Shown here in pieces: positions 1 through 9,538 of a DNA stretch of 64,000 nt. The position numbers and the translations under genes were made by a program. The stretch's first letter is position 1. Each line of letters opens with the position of its first letter. This DNA is from Virgibacillus litoralis (lineage in GTDB: Bacteria; Bacillota; Bacilli; Bacillales; Amphibacillaceae): assembly GCF_017873675.1 (NCBI RefSeq), contig NZ_JAGGKK010000001.1, forward strand, positions 186,001 to 250,000, given 5' to 3'. The notes beneath the pieces are model-generated. The model did no database searches. It saw nothing but the letters and a program-made list of their open reading frames with translations, and was not told the DNA's origin.

Positions 1-1283
<1,283 letters not shown>

Positions 1284-1284
<1 letters not shown>

Positions 1285-2300
1285 TATTTGCCACCCCCAC
1301 TGCTGCCACGAGCTAGATATAAAAAGAATGGTACACCAATGAGCGATGTTATCGCACCAACCGGCGTTTCATATGGGGCATTTATCAGCCTTGAGACAAT
1401 GTCGGATAAAACCAGCAGAAGTGCACCGAATAATGCCGATGAAGGTATAATCCAGCGAAAATCCGTACCCATGATAAACCGGGACATATGAGGAATGATC
1501 AGGCCCATAAAACCAATTGCACCAGCAACAGAGACTGCTGCTCCAGTTAAAATAAGTACAGTCAGAATGCCTAATATTTTAATGACGATATTATTTTGCC
1601 CAAGCCCTACTGCAACATCTTCACCAAGATTTAATACTGTAATTGATTTTGCTATCATAAAAGCAATAAATATTCCGATAGCACCAGATATCAGCAAAAC
1701 CTGAATAGAGCTCCAGTTTGTTCCTGCCAGTCCCCCAGCAAGCCAGAACCCTAATTGCTTTTCAAGCTTAAAATGAAGTGCAATTATAGTTGAAACCGAG
1801 CTTAATAGTGTCCCAATTGCAACACCTGCTAATGCAAGTTTAACCGGTGTCAATCCCCCCGTTGAAAAAGAACCAACCATAAAGACCAGAACAACTGCAA
1901 TACCGGCACCCGCAAACGAAGCAATTGTTAAACCAAGACCAGATACACCTGGAATAAATGCCATTGTCAGAACTAGAGCGAATGCCGCTCCATTGGTGAC
2001 CCCCATGATTGAAGGTGAAGCTAACGGATTACGGGTCATACCCTGCATAATAGCACCTGATACAGCTAAAAATGCACCAACAAGTGCTGCAGCAATCGCA
2101 CGTGGAAGCCTCAATTCCTGAATGACCTGATGGGATGTTATATCTCGATCAAAGTTAATAATCGCCTGCCAAACAGTTGATAAATTTATATCTACGGCCC
2201 CATAAGCAATTGATAGTCCCATTGCAAGTAATAATGCTATTATAGTTAAGATATTGATTATTATTTTTAAGAATGACGAATGCTGAATAGTAGATAACAT
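1284..2300 (-). CDS. Iron-siderophore ABC transporter permease (FecCD family)
   Basis: First permease of the divergent siderophore operon, 338 residues from the chosen start. Motifs: GAIMQGMTRNPLASPSIMGV near residue 80, GEDVAVGLGQ near 225, GLIIPHMSR near 270. A TTG codon 15 nt upstream extends the frame, but the ATG at 2300 has GGAG six bases before it, whereas nothing suitable precedes the TTG, so the ATG is preferred. It lies opposite the binding-protein gene at 2453, and the 150 bp between them contain a Fur-type operator. The substrate is probably a ferric siderophore; which one cannot be told from sequence. Confidence 0.93.
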
Positions 2301-2382
2301 GATTTTCTCCTGCAATTACAATTTATTTCCTAATGTAAAAGTATAAGCCTTCAATCTTCCCACTGCAATGACAAAAATTTAA

Positions 2383-2411
2383 TTGACATTACAATTGAAA
2401 ATGATTATCAT
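2383..2411 (+). promoter_or_regulatory. SigmaA promoter of the siderophore-binding protein gene
   Basis: TTGACA at 2383-2388 and TATCAT at 2406-2411 are separated by exactly 17 nt and point toward the gene at 2453. The -10 hexamer lies inside the Fur box, an arrangement expected for iron-dependent repression. Confidence 0.7.
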
Positions 2412-2415
2412 TACC
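2397..2415. promoter_or_regulatory. Fur box (iron-responsive operator)
   Basis: GAAAATGATTATCATTACC matches the classical 19-bp Fur consensus at 17 of 19 positions and overlaps the -10 region of the downstream promoter. It sits between divergent iron-uptake genes and could control both. Repression by iron-loaded Fur is inferred from the match. Confidence 0.85.
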
Positions 2416-2452
2416 ATTAGGGATTTATTATAACATAAGAGGAGACTTACAT

Positions 2453-3418
2453 ATGTTTAAAATTAAAAAATCACGTTTTTTATTAATGAATTTTACCTTG
2501 TTGCTAATATTAATTATTTCAGCATGTGGCGGTGATAATTCAGATTCAACCTCAGATGGCAGTGATCAGGACAGCAAACAGAACTCCGAGGTAACGGTAG
2601 ACAGTAAGATGGGGGAAGTTACCCTCCCAACTGACGCAGAGCGGATTATTGCTCCCTTTCATGAAGACGCATTACTCGCACTTGGCGTTACCCCGGTTGC
2701 CAAATGGGCAATCGGACAGAGCATCCAGAATTACTTGGAATATGAACTAATGGATCTTCCAAAAATCGAATGGAATCTCCCCCTTGAACAGGTTCTAAAT
2801 CAGAACCCTGATTTAATCATACTCGAGCATGGTATCGATAGTTATGAAGGATCATATGAAGATTATCAAAAAATTGCTCCAACTTATGTCATGAAAGAAG
2901 AAACAACAAACAGCTGGCGTAAGCAAATAGAAACGTTTGGCAAGATTCTTGGAAAAGAAGATAAAGCCGACGAAGCCCTAAATCAATATAAAGACAAGGT
3001 AGAAAATGCAAAAGAAACATTAAGTGGTGCAATAGGCGATGAAACTGTTGCAGCGATTTGGGCAACAGGGAATCAGTTTTTTGTATTTGAAGAAAATCGC
3101 CATAGTGCAGAGGTACTTTATTCAGAATTAGGGATTAATTCACCAGAACTCATTAAGAATCTCGGAGAGGCCCAAACACAATGGAATCCTCTTTCACTTG
3201 AGAAGCTTTCCGAATTAAAAGCCGATCATGTTTTCCTGCTTGCTTCAGAAGGTGAACAAGGAATCGATACATTGAAAAACAGTGATGTCTGGCAAAGTAC
3301 CCCAGCAGCCGAAAATGGTAATGTATATACTTTGAATGACCCGAGTAACTGGACTAATAAAGGATTAATCGCTTCCGAAAAAACAATCGATGATGTACTT
3401 AAAGCGTTAACGAAATAA
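2453..3418 (+). CDS. Siderophore-binding lipoprotein of an iron ABC transporter
   Basis: A 321-residue extracytoplasmic solute-binding protein (PeriplasmicBP_2, TroA-like fold). The N-terminus is a lipoprotein signal with lipobox ISAC and acylated Cys25, followed by a Ser/Asp/Asn-rich linker. The mature protein begins with the fold typical of YfiY/FecB-type proteins: a segment reading MGEVTLPTDAERIIA, then HEDALLALGVTPV, and QNPDLIILE near residue 120. It would capture a ferric siderophore outside the membrane and deliver it to the two FecCD permeases encoded divergently. Ribosome site GAGGAG lies 8 nt before the ATG. A Fur box and SigmaA promoter stand immediately upstream. Confidence 0.92.
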   Translation: MFKIKKSRFLLMNFTLLLILIISACGGDNSDSTSDGSDQDSKQNSEVTVDSKMGEVTLPTDAERIIAPFHEDALLALGVTPVAKWAIGQSIQNYLEYELMDLPKIEWNLPLEQVLNQNPDLIILEHGIDSYEGSYEDYQKIAPTYVMKEETTNSWRKQIETFGKILGKEDKADEALNQYKDKVENAKETLSGAIGDETVAAIWATGNQFFVFEENRHSAEVLYSELGINSPELIKNLGEAQTQWNPLSLEKLSELKADHVFLLASEGEQGIDTLKNSDVWQSTPAAENGNVYTLNDPSNWTNKGLIASEKTIDDVLKALTK

Positions 3419-3451
3419 CTGTTCTACCAATACAATCGAATCTCACCGGTC

Positions 3452-3492
3452 AAAAGTGTCATTATTTATTAAATTAAATATGACACTTTTTT
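3452..3492 (+). terminator. Rho-independent terminator
   Basis: AAAAGTGTCA (3452-3461) pairs with TGACACTTTT (3481-3490) and is followed by T residues; it lies 34 nt after the binding-protein stop codon. Confidence 0.75.
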
Positions 3493-3537
3493 ACGTTGGC
3501 ATTCGATTATAGTTATGAACAGACACAATAAGTCTAG

Positions 3538-3642
3538 GGAAATGTGATAGCTTGAGCCGGGATATTGTGAACTTGAGCCGACTTTGTGACAGCTTGGGCC
3601 AAAAAATTGTGAACTTGAGCCGATATTGTGACAGCTTGAGCC
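3538..3642. repeat. Tandem array of five exact 21-nt units (array A)
   Basis: Five consecutive 21-mers end alternately in GTGAACTTGAGCC and GTGACAGCTTGAGCC (one has GGGCC). Unit boundaries are 3538, 3559, 3580, 3601 and 3622. The last 8-15 nt of each unit are nearly constant and the first 5-7 nt vary. It lies between the terminators of two convergent genes. Short open frames exist across it on the minus strand, but they lack ribosome sites and are judged non-coding. Confidence 0.9.
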
Positions 3643-3660
3643 AAATGCCAAAAACACACT

Positions 3661-3693
3661 AAAAAAGGACCTCTCCTCACTGGAAAAGTCCTT
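3661..3693 (-). terminator. Terminator of yisL
   Basis: On the minus strand AAGGAC pairs with GTCCTT around an 18-nt interior with some additional pairing, followed by TTTTTT. It lies 11 nt past the yisL stop. Confidence 0.55.
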
Positions 3694-3703
3694 CCTTGAT
3701 CAC

Positions 3704-4069
3704 CTATGGTAAAAAGCCAAATCCTAAACGTCCAAAACCTAAAATTAATGTGAGAATAATTGCGATAGCAAGCTGAATCCACCAGCTTTTTGTTGCTTCT
3801 TCTCTTCCCATTTTCAAGCTGATCATTTCCATGGCAAAAATAGCCCATATTCCTGCAAGCCCTTTAAAGATGGCTTCTCCCATTTGCGGGCCGCTGAAGT
3901 ATGCTGCAAGCAGTGTACCACCGGAATATAATATTAATAAATAGTCCAGACGCAGTATCATTTGTACTATCTTTGCACCTTTTGCCTTGTCTGATTTGTG
4001 CAGCACTACCACTACAATAAATAGAATAGCTGCCAAGACCCATGCAGTGACGTGTAGATGTGTATTCAT
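3704..4069 (-). CDS. yisL: YisL family membrane protein (DUF1516)
   Basis: A 121-residue protein with four hydrophobic segments, matching the YisL/DUF1516 family in length and pattern (MNTHLHVTAWVLAAILF at the start, LRLDYLLILYSGG near 40, WWIQLAIAIILTLILGFGR near the end). Function is unknown in any member I know of. A strong AGGAGG site stands 6 nt before the ATG and a terminator follows the stop, so it is probably monocistronic. In B. subtilis yisL lies close to gerP and addAB, which also occur in this window. Confidence 0.85.
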   Translation of the reverse strand: MNTHLHVTAWVLAAILFIVVVVLHKSDKAKGAKIVQMILRLDYLLILYSGGTLLAAYFSGPQMGEAIFKGLAGIWAIFAMEMISLKMGREEATKSWWIQLAIAIILTLILGFGRLGFGFLP

Positions 4070-4171
4070 TTATGTTCCTCCTATGCATTAATACATAATA
4101 AAACTATCATATCATGTACCACTAAGAAATTCATTTGAAAATTATTTGAACATCCCAAACTAGAAGTAAAA

Positions 4172-4195
4172 TAGTATAAAAACTGTTATACTATA
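4172..4195. promoter_or_regulatory. Palindrome over the probable rocD promoter
   Basis: ATAGTATA and its inverse TATACTAT flank an 8-nt centre. TATACT at 4187-4192 inside it is a good -10 hexamer, but no strong -35 is visible at the right distance. A repressor or activator site is possible. There is no -12/-24 (SigL) promoter like the one known for B. subtilis rocDEF. Confidence 0.35.
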
Positions 4196-4229
4196 AAGTG
4201 TAATGGAGATATAAAATCGGAGGGATAGT

Positions 4230-5426
4230 ATGGTACAAAACAGTCAGCAAATTATTGATCAGACTCAGGAATATGGGGCTAAAAATTATCACCCGCTTCC
4301 TGTTGTCATATCTAAAGCGGAAGGTGTTTGGGTTGAAGATCCAGAAGGCAATCGCTACATGGATATGCTTAGTGCCTATTCAGCAGTTAACCAAGGTCAT
4401 CGTCACCCGAAAATCATTGATGCATTAAAAAAACAGGCAGACCAAGTAACACTAACCTCACGAGCTTTTCATAATGATCAGTTAGGTCCATGGTATGAAA
4501 AGATTTGCAAATTAACCAACAAAGAAATGACACTCCCAATGAATACTGGAGCTGAAGCTGTCGAGACAGCTATTAAAACAGCGCGTCGCTGGGCTTATGA
4601 TGTAAAAGATGTTCCTGAGGGCAAAGCAGAAATAATTGCTTGCGAAGGTAACTTCCACGGACGTACGATGGCTGCAGTTTCGTTATCTTCAGATGCAGAA
4701 AATAAGCGTGGTTTTGGACCAATGCTTCCAGGAATAAGAGTCATTCCATACGGAGATATTGACGCTTTAAAGGCAGCTATTAACGAAAATACTGCAGGCT
4801 TCTTATTCGAGCCAATTCAAGGCGAAGCTGGAATTGTCATGCCACCGGAAGGATTCCTTAAAGAAGCATATGAAGTATGCTCAAAAAACAATGTATTATA
4901 TATTGCTGATGAAATTCAAGCTGGATTAGGACGGACTGGAAAAATGTTTGCCTGCGACTGGGAGAATGTGTCACCAGATATTCTCATTCTAGGAAAGGCG
5001 CTAGGTGGTGGTGTATTCCCTATCTCTTGTGTCGTTGCCAACAAAAACATTCTTGGCGTGTTCAACCCAGGATCACATGGATCTACATTTGGCGGAAACC
5101 CACTAGCATGTGCGGTCTCAGTTGCGTCACTCGAAGTATTGGAAGAAGAGAAATTGGCCGACCGTTCACTTGAACTTGGTAATTATATGATGGACGAGCT
5201 TAAAAGCATCGATAATCCGAAGATCAAAGAAGTACGGGGTAAAGGACTGTTTATCGGTGTTGAACTAAATGAAGCTGCTCGCCCATACTGCGAGGCATTG
5301 AAGGAAAGAGGCCTTCTATGTAAAGAAACACATGAAAATGTAATTCGATTTGCTCCTCCACTTATCATTGAAAAGGATGACCTGGAATGGGCAGTAAACC
5401 ATATTAAAGATGTGTTAAAAGGTTAG
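4230..5426 (+). CDS. rocD: Ornithine aminotransferase
   Basis: A class III PLP-dependent aminotransferase of 398 residues that converts ornithine and 2-oxoglutarate to glutamate-5-semialdehyde and glutamate in arginine catabolism (and the reverse link to proline). Visible signatures are the N-terminal [14 protein letters not shown], the cofactor-binding D227 in [13 protein letters not shown], and the Schiff-base lysine K256 in [14 protein letters not shown]. Length and motifs match bacterial RocD closely. It stands alone: no other arginine-catabolism gene (rocE, rocF, rocA) is adjacent. A GGAGG ribosome site lies just before the ATG and a palindrome covers its probable promoter. Confidence 0.96.
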   Translation: MVQNSQQIIDQTQEYGAKNYHPLPVVISKAEGVWVEDPEGNRYMDMLSAYSAVNQGHRHPKIIDALKKQADQVTLTSRAFHNDQLGPWYEKICKLTNKEMTLPMNTGAEAVETAIKTARRWAYDVKDVPEGKAEIIACEGNFHGRTMAAVSLSSDAENKRGFGPMLPGIRVIPYGDIDALKAAINENTAGFLFEPIQGEAGIVMPPEGFLKEAYEVCSKNNVLYIADEIQAGLGRTGKMFACDWENVSPDILILGKALGGGVFPISCVVANKNILGVFNPGSHGSTFGGNPLACAVSVASLEVLEEEKLADRSLELGNYMMDELKSIDNPKIKEVRGKGLFIGVELNEAARPYCEALKERGLLCKETHENVIRFAPPLIIEKDDLEWAVNHIKDVLKG

Positions 5427-5575
5427 AAAACTTGCCATTCGTTAAAGGGATTCTTATGAAAGCGTATTTTGCTTTCTTAGAACCCCTTGTACTCTGGAGT
5501 GCAAGCCTTTGGGTGAATTGCCTTAGTTGCACTTATGCAGTAAGAAAGTAGTTATACTTTCTTATCTGCCTAGAA
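5427..5575. repeat. Dispersed repeat with GCAGTAAGAAAGTA palindrome, copy 1
   Basis: After rocD the sequence CTTTCTTAGAACCCCTTGTA, then GGAGTGCAAG, then GTTGCACTTATGCAGTAAGA recurs in diverged form near 9120-9196. Its 3' part, 5537-5569, is a hairpin (GCAGTAAGAAAGTA against TACTTTCTTATCTGC). Related hairpins occur at 12640, 15365 and near 48710. Confidence 0.6.
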
Positions 5576-5614
5576 TTAAATAAAGTGGCTGGGATAAAAG
5601 TATTTAGTCAAAGT

Positions 5615-5676
5615 AAAATCCGAACTATGATTCAAAATTCTTGAAATAGAATTCGAATTAGTTCGGATTTTTTATT
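5615..5676 (+). terminator. Long hairpin terminator after rocD
   Basis: AAAATCCGAACTA (5615-5627) pairs with TAGTTCGGATTTT (from 5660), the inner arms (ATTCAAAATTCT and AGAATTCGAAT) pair further, and a run of T follows. It is preceded by GGCTGGGATAAAA, a phrase common before such hairpins in Bacillaceae intergenic DNA. Confidence 0.6.
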
Positions 5677-5685
5677 GCAGATTAT

Positions 5686-6128
5686 ATATAAACTGCGACA
5701 TAGATTCGATTAATATCATTTAGTGAGGGTCACTAACCGCGCAGTTGGAATATACTCGCGCACCTAGGGCTCACCACGAGCCTCCGACGCATAGGACGTG
5801 CTAGTGCAGACGTTGCCACAGGACGTGGCGTACTTAGTCTGCCTCGCTCGCAAAGAACGCTCCCTGTGGGGTCTTCTTAGGATCGCTGTCCCACAGGAGT
5901 CTCGCATATTCCAACTGCTAGTGGTATAAAATCTTGTTTTTTTAAGTTCTAGTGAGGAATACCCAGCGGAGGAAATACACGTAGACTCCTGTGGGAGCTG
6001 AGGCCTAGATGAGACTACGCAGCGACGTAGGAGCAAGGAGGCTCATCAGCCGCCCACGGAAAGCGAAGTGTATTTCCGGAGCGGCATAATAACACTCAAA
6101 CTTTTTTAAAGTGTGTCGCAGTTTATAT
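5686..6128. repeat. 443-bp GC-rich element with perfect 15-bp terminal inverted repeats (R1, copy 1)
   Basis: ATATAAACTGCGACA at 5686-5700 is repeated inverted at 6114-6128. Inside, 5965-6087 is a 123-bp module identical but for one base to 27443-27565. The module is closed by a GGAAATACAC/GTGTATTTCC stem and has many internal inverted repeats. The left half (5760-5900) holds further inverted GC-rich blocks, including ACAGGACGTGGCGT, also found in the R2 elements. No transposase is encoded; open frames across it look incidental. No clear target duplication was seen. Confidence 0.8.
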
Positions 6129-6227
6129 CAATTACGTATTAGATTCAACGAGAATCAACATTGCTCCAGTATCGCATCTTATGTCTACACGCAATGACTA
6201 AAAAACCACAGACCTTATCGAGAAAGT

Positions 6228-7736
6228 TTAGTTTACAGATGGTTTCTCATTTGAGATATCACTAAAAATACCAACATATTTAATGATTTCTCCTTCATCA
6301 CCTTCAATTGCGCTTATAGTCAACCATTCATGAAAGACTTCACCATTTTTTCGTTTATTCCAAATATCACCCTGCCAATAATGGTTTCTCTCCAGCTCAT
6401 CCCACATGGATTGATAAAAATCAGCAGTATGATAACCAGAACTTAATAATTTTGTCTTTTCTCCTAATGCTTCTTCGGCTCTGAACCCGGTTACTTCAGT
6501 AAAAGCTTTATTTACGTTTGTTATTACTCCAGTTGTATCTGTAACCATAACACCTTGACCAGTGTTTTCCACAATTTGATTGGAAAGGTTAAGCTTATCT
6601 GAATAATACATCCAAATGACAATAATTAAACTTGCTAACGCGAACTGCGATAAAGCCATAAATCCAATTGCATAGTGACCTGTCAGGCTGAAAACAGTAG
6701 ACAAAATTAGTGGCGGGAAGAAGCCTCCTAAGCCACCCATTGCTGCAACAATACCATTTACTATTCCACCTTGTTTTGAGAAGTAAAAAGGAACTAGTTT
6801 AAAAACAGTCCCATTCCCAATCCCAGAACAAATCGCAACGGTTAACGTACCGACCGTATACAATGTGATCGTTGGAGAAAATGATAGCAAAACCCCGGAC
6901 AATGTTAACCCAGTAAATACGAGTATTAAGATTTTAAAGGGATCAAACTTATCCCCAAGCCAACCACCAAGGGGACGAATTAATGTACAAAGTGCGATAA
7001 AACCAGCTGTACGCAGCCCAGCATCAACTTCTGTCAAATTAAATTCTGATACTAAGAAATTTGGAAGATAAACTGTAAATGCTACAAACGAACCAAAAGT
7101 CAGAAAGTAAAATAGACTTAGAAACCACAGCTTTTGATTACGATAAACTGATTTAATTTGATTCTTTAGTGGTGTCGATACCTTTGGTTCATTGCGATCA
7201 CCGAAGAAGAAGTTTAATATTGCGAACAATATTAACGGTATTATTAATAAACGGACAGTTACTTCCCAGCCAAATTGCCCAGCAATAATCGGTGCCCCAA
7301 AGGCAGTTAGCGCTGTACCAATATTACCGACACCATAGATTCCATTTACGAAGCCATGACGTTCTTTTGGATAATATTTAGGAAGTGAAGTTACACCAGT
7401 AGAGAAAATTGCTCCACCGACACCAATAAATAAGCCAGCAATAATTAAACCGATAAATGAACTAGCTATGCTAATATAATATACCGGAAATATTAAAAAG
7501 ATAAGACTAATTAAAAATATCCACCTGGCTCCAAAACGATTCGTCCAATACCCGATAGGTACTCGTAAAATAGACCCTAAGATAACAGGCACTGCTGTAA
7601 CCCAAGAAACTTGCCCAATTGTTAAATTAATATCCTCTTTAATAAATGGCATTAATGAAGATAAAATTACCCATACCATAAATCCAGCAACTAAACTTAA
7701 TGTTTGGAGGGGTAATTGTAATTTCTGATTACTCAA
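6228..7736 (-). CDS. narK: NarK-type nitrate/nitrite MFS transporter with C-terminal PAS domain
   Basis: Residues 1 to about 380 form a 12-helix major-facilitator protein of the nitrate/nitrite porter family. The nitrate signatures are present: SLPKYYPKERHGFVNGIYGV followed by GNIGTA near 120-145, and GIVNGIVAAMGGLGGFFPP near 325. From about 385 to 495 follows a complete S-box PAS/PAC domain: NTGQGVMVTDTTGVITNVN, then GFRAEEALGEKT, then WQGDIWNKRKNGEVFHEW. The PAS part is on the cytoplasmic side after the last helix. A GTG at 7754 extends the frame, but AAAGGAG stands 8 nt before the TTG at 7736, which is preferred. No nitrate reductase gene is near. Transport role is firm; sensing role is inferred. 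Confidence 0.9.
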   Translation of the reverse strand: MSNQKLQLPLQTLSLVAGFMVWVILSSLMPFIKEDINLTIGQVSWVTAVPVILGSILRVPIGYWTNRFGARWIFLISLIFLIFPVYYISIASSFIGLIIAGLFIGVGGAIFSTGVTSLPKYYPKERHGFVNGIYGVGNIGTALTAFGAPIIAGQFGWEVTVRLLIIPLILFAILNFFFGDRNEPKVSTPLKNQIKSVYRNQKLWFLSLFYFLTFGSFVAFTVYLPNFLVSEFNLTEVDAGLRTAGFIALCTLIRPLGGWLGDKFDPFKILILVFTGLTLSGVLLSFSPTITLYTVGTLTVAICSGIGNGTVFKLVPFYFSKQGGIVNGIVAAMGGLGGFFPPLILSTVFSLTGHYAIGFMALSQFALASLIIVIWMYYSDKLNLSNQIVENTGQGVMVTDTTGVITNVNKAFTEVTGFRAEEALGEKTKLLSSGYHTADFYQSMWDELERNHYWQGDIWNKRKNGEVFHEWLTISAIEGDEGEIIKYVGIFSDISNEKPSVN

Positions 7737-7861
7737 TATTACTTCTCCTTTCACTGCCGAATCCTAATGTCTTTAAGACGTTCAACAATTTAAAATATGT
7801 AAAGTATTTTGTTCAGTATAACTTAAATACCTTTTCTTTTGTACCTTTATCTTTGACATTA

Positions 7862-7897
7862 CTGTGGCGGTTTCGCTTGATAATAAAAACGCCACAC
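7862..7897. terminator. Hairpin between the DUF418 gene and narK
   Basis: TGTGGCGGTTT and AAAACGCCACA are inverted around a 12-nt loop. Neither side has a clear T tract, so it may be a weak terminator or a processing structure. Confidence 0.35.
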
Positions 7898-7926
7898 TGA
7901 TGTACAATTCTCACCTGCTGCTTACA

Positions 7927-9111
7927 TTAGGAATTCCTCCGTTTCACTTTTCGTAATGACTGTTTTTCTTTGTAGGTAAGACTTCGCCAGATCCATTCAA
8001 GCGGCCCAAAACGATACCTTGCCAGCCACCATTTACTGCAGATAATTTGCAGACTAAAGACAACTGCAACAATTCCCATGGCAACGATTGGCCTTATGGA
8101 ACCATATAACCCGAAACCCACTCCATAAAACAATATAAAACATATGATTGATTGGGTTATATAATTTGTTAAAGACATTCTGCCAACATATGTGAGCGGT
8201 TTTAATATTAGTTTTCCAAAACTGCTTCTGCTCAACAACGTTATTGAAAATAAGTAGAATAATGCGGATCCAGTCCCGCCAACATTATCCTGAATATACG
8301 AGAACCAAGTCGGATTTCCATATAAATATGGACCCATTTTTAGTGCTGCAAAGAACAGAAAGCTAATAAACCATACTATAAGGACTGTTTGTTTGTGTTC
8401 GTCGGGCTTGTGCAGCCACCTTTTTCTTGCAATGAACATACCGAATAAAAACAAAGGTAATAATGTTGTTGCTAAAAGCAAACTGGAGAATAAACTATTC
8501 GAATAAAGCCAGTCGCTAGCGTTTTGAGATAAAATTACTGCCAGATCACTGCTACTATAATTTTCCTTCACAAGTGAAATTTTTGAAGTGTTATAACCAT
8601 CCAAAAATGCCCTTGCATCAAATAACATTCTTGAAAAGTAGATTACACTGAGTCCTAACATCAGTGTTCCCCAGACCAACAGCGTTTTATTTTTGCGGTT
8701 CACAAACGCCACTAAAAACAGACCAACAACCCCGTATGATAATAAAATATCACCATGCCAGAGTAAAAATGCATGTATCAAACCGAAACAGATTAATATA
8801 AGTAACCTTCGAAATAAGAATGGATAGACATCAGTATTTTTTTCTACCAGACGTTCTTTTAGGATCTGAAAGCCAAATCCAAATAAAAGTGAGAAGAGTG
8901 TATAAAAGCTTGCCTGAAAGAAAATATCAATAACTACTTGTGTAGATTGATCAACAGTGGATGTCCATGCATCTTCCTCCCCACCGTACATAAAATATGG
9001 TGCAGAGAAAGCTCCAATGTTTACGACGAAAATTCCTAAAATAGCAAAACCGCGAGCGGCATCAATCCATGTTAATCGTTTGGATCCCTGCAATGGCGAA
9101 GCAACATTCAT
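7927..9111 (-). CDS. DUF418 family membrane protein (YeiB/YxaH-like)
   Basis: A 394-residue polytopic protein with an N-terminal RLTWIDAARGFAILGIFVVN, diagnostic of the YeiB/DUF418 group, and a C-terminal DUF418 block containing YVGRMSLTNYITQSI near 330 and FGPLEWIWRSLTY near 375. About ten transmembrane helices are visible. Function is unknown; members resemble acyltransferase-3 membrane enzymes and are often called putative transporters. The frame can begin at a GTG at 9120, but that codon overlaps the AAAGG site, so the ATG at 9111 is preferred. It is probably transcribed alone. Confidence 0.85.
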   Translation of the reverse strand: MNVASPLQGSKRLTWIDAARGFAILGIFVVNIGAFSAPYFMYGGEEDAWTSTVDQSTQVVIDIFFQASFYTLFSLLFGFGFQILKERLVEKNTDVYPFLFRRLLILICFGLIHAFLLWHGDILLSYGVVGLFLVAFVNRKNKTLLVWGTLMLGLSVIYFSRMLFDARAFLDGYNTSKISLVKENYSSSDLAVILSQNASDWLYSNSLFSSLLLATTLLPLFLFGMFIARKRWLHKPDEHKQTVLIVWFISFLFFAALKMGPYLYGNPTWFSYIQDNVGGTGSALFYLFSITLLSRSSFGKLILKPLTYVGRMSLTNYITQSIICFILFYGVGFGLYGSIRPIVAMGIVAVVFSLQIICSKWWLARYRFGPLEWIWRSLTYKEKQSLRKVKRRNS

Positions 9112-9117
9112 TCGTTT

Positions 9118-9200
9118 CACTACCTTTCTTAGAATCCTTATACTTTGGAAAGCAAGTCTAAAGTTTAAGCTGTACTTATGCAGTAAGAATAAATAACTGC
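9118..9200. repeat. Dispersed repeat, copy 2
   Basis: CCTTTCTTAGAATCCTTATA, then GGAAAGCAAG, then GCTGTACTTATGCAGTAAGA matches the element after rocD at most positions. Here the palindromic half is eroded: GCAGTAAGAA is followed by AATAACTGC. Confidence 0.5.
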
Positions 9201-9261
9201 AAAAATAGATAGTTTTTTTCTACTATTCTATAAATTAATAATAACTTCTTTTTGCTGCTTC

Positions 9262-9289
9262 AACAAATTTTCACCTTAATCATAAACTA
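9262..9289 (+). promoter_or_regulatory. Putative SigmaK promoter of gerP
   Basis: CATAAACTA (9281-9289) fits the SigmaK -10 consensus CATANNNTA, and AACA at 9262-9265 fits the -35 at 15 nt spacing. In B. subtilis gerP is transcribed by SigmaK in the mother cell. The start of transcription would fall very close to the GAAGGAGG ribosome site, which is a weakness of this call. Confidence 0.45.
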
Positions 9290-9309
9290 AACCTGAAGGA
9301 GGATTTAAC

Positions 9310-9525
9310 ATGCCAGCAAAAGTCGGCGCAGTCAAAGTAATTAATATAGGCTCTTCCAGCATCTTTAACATTGGAGATGTTTATTCAATGAGTCCTGAAA
9401 GCACTGCAAAAACATATGCTGGTGGTGGTTCCTTTAATACAGGGGATGGGACCCATATAAGGCTAAAAGAGTCAAATACGTATGTACGGGATACAGATGT
9501 AGCTGATCAGAATATAGATAATTAA
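9310..9525 (+). CDS. gerPA: Spore germination protein GerPA
   Basis: First gene of a six-gene gerP operon. The 71-residue protein has the GerPA/GerPF family layout: VGAVKVINIGSSSIFNIGD, then SPESTAKTYAGGGSFNTGD, ending in DVADQN. GerP proteins are made in the mother cell and reside in the inner spore coat, where they allow germinants to reach receptors. An AAGGAGG site lies 7 nt before the ATG. It is homologous to the last gene of the operon (gerPF); the name PA rests on operon order. The next gene follows after 13 nt. Confidence 0.9.
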   Translation: MPAKVGAVKVINIGSSSIFNIGDVYSMSPESTAKTYAGGGSFNTGDGTHIRLKESNTYVRDTDVADQNIDN

Positions 9526-9538
9526 TGGAGTGTATACC

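Noticed and set aside
3469-3848. Minus-strand open frames of 62 and 104 residues
   Set aside because: One spans array A, the other overlaps yisL in another frame; neither has a ribosome site.
5764-6036. Open frame of 90 residues on the minus strand
   Set aside because: It lies fully in the GC-rich R1 element; GC-rich non-coding DNA has few stops, and no ribosome site or homology was recognised.
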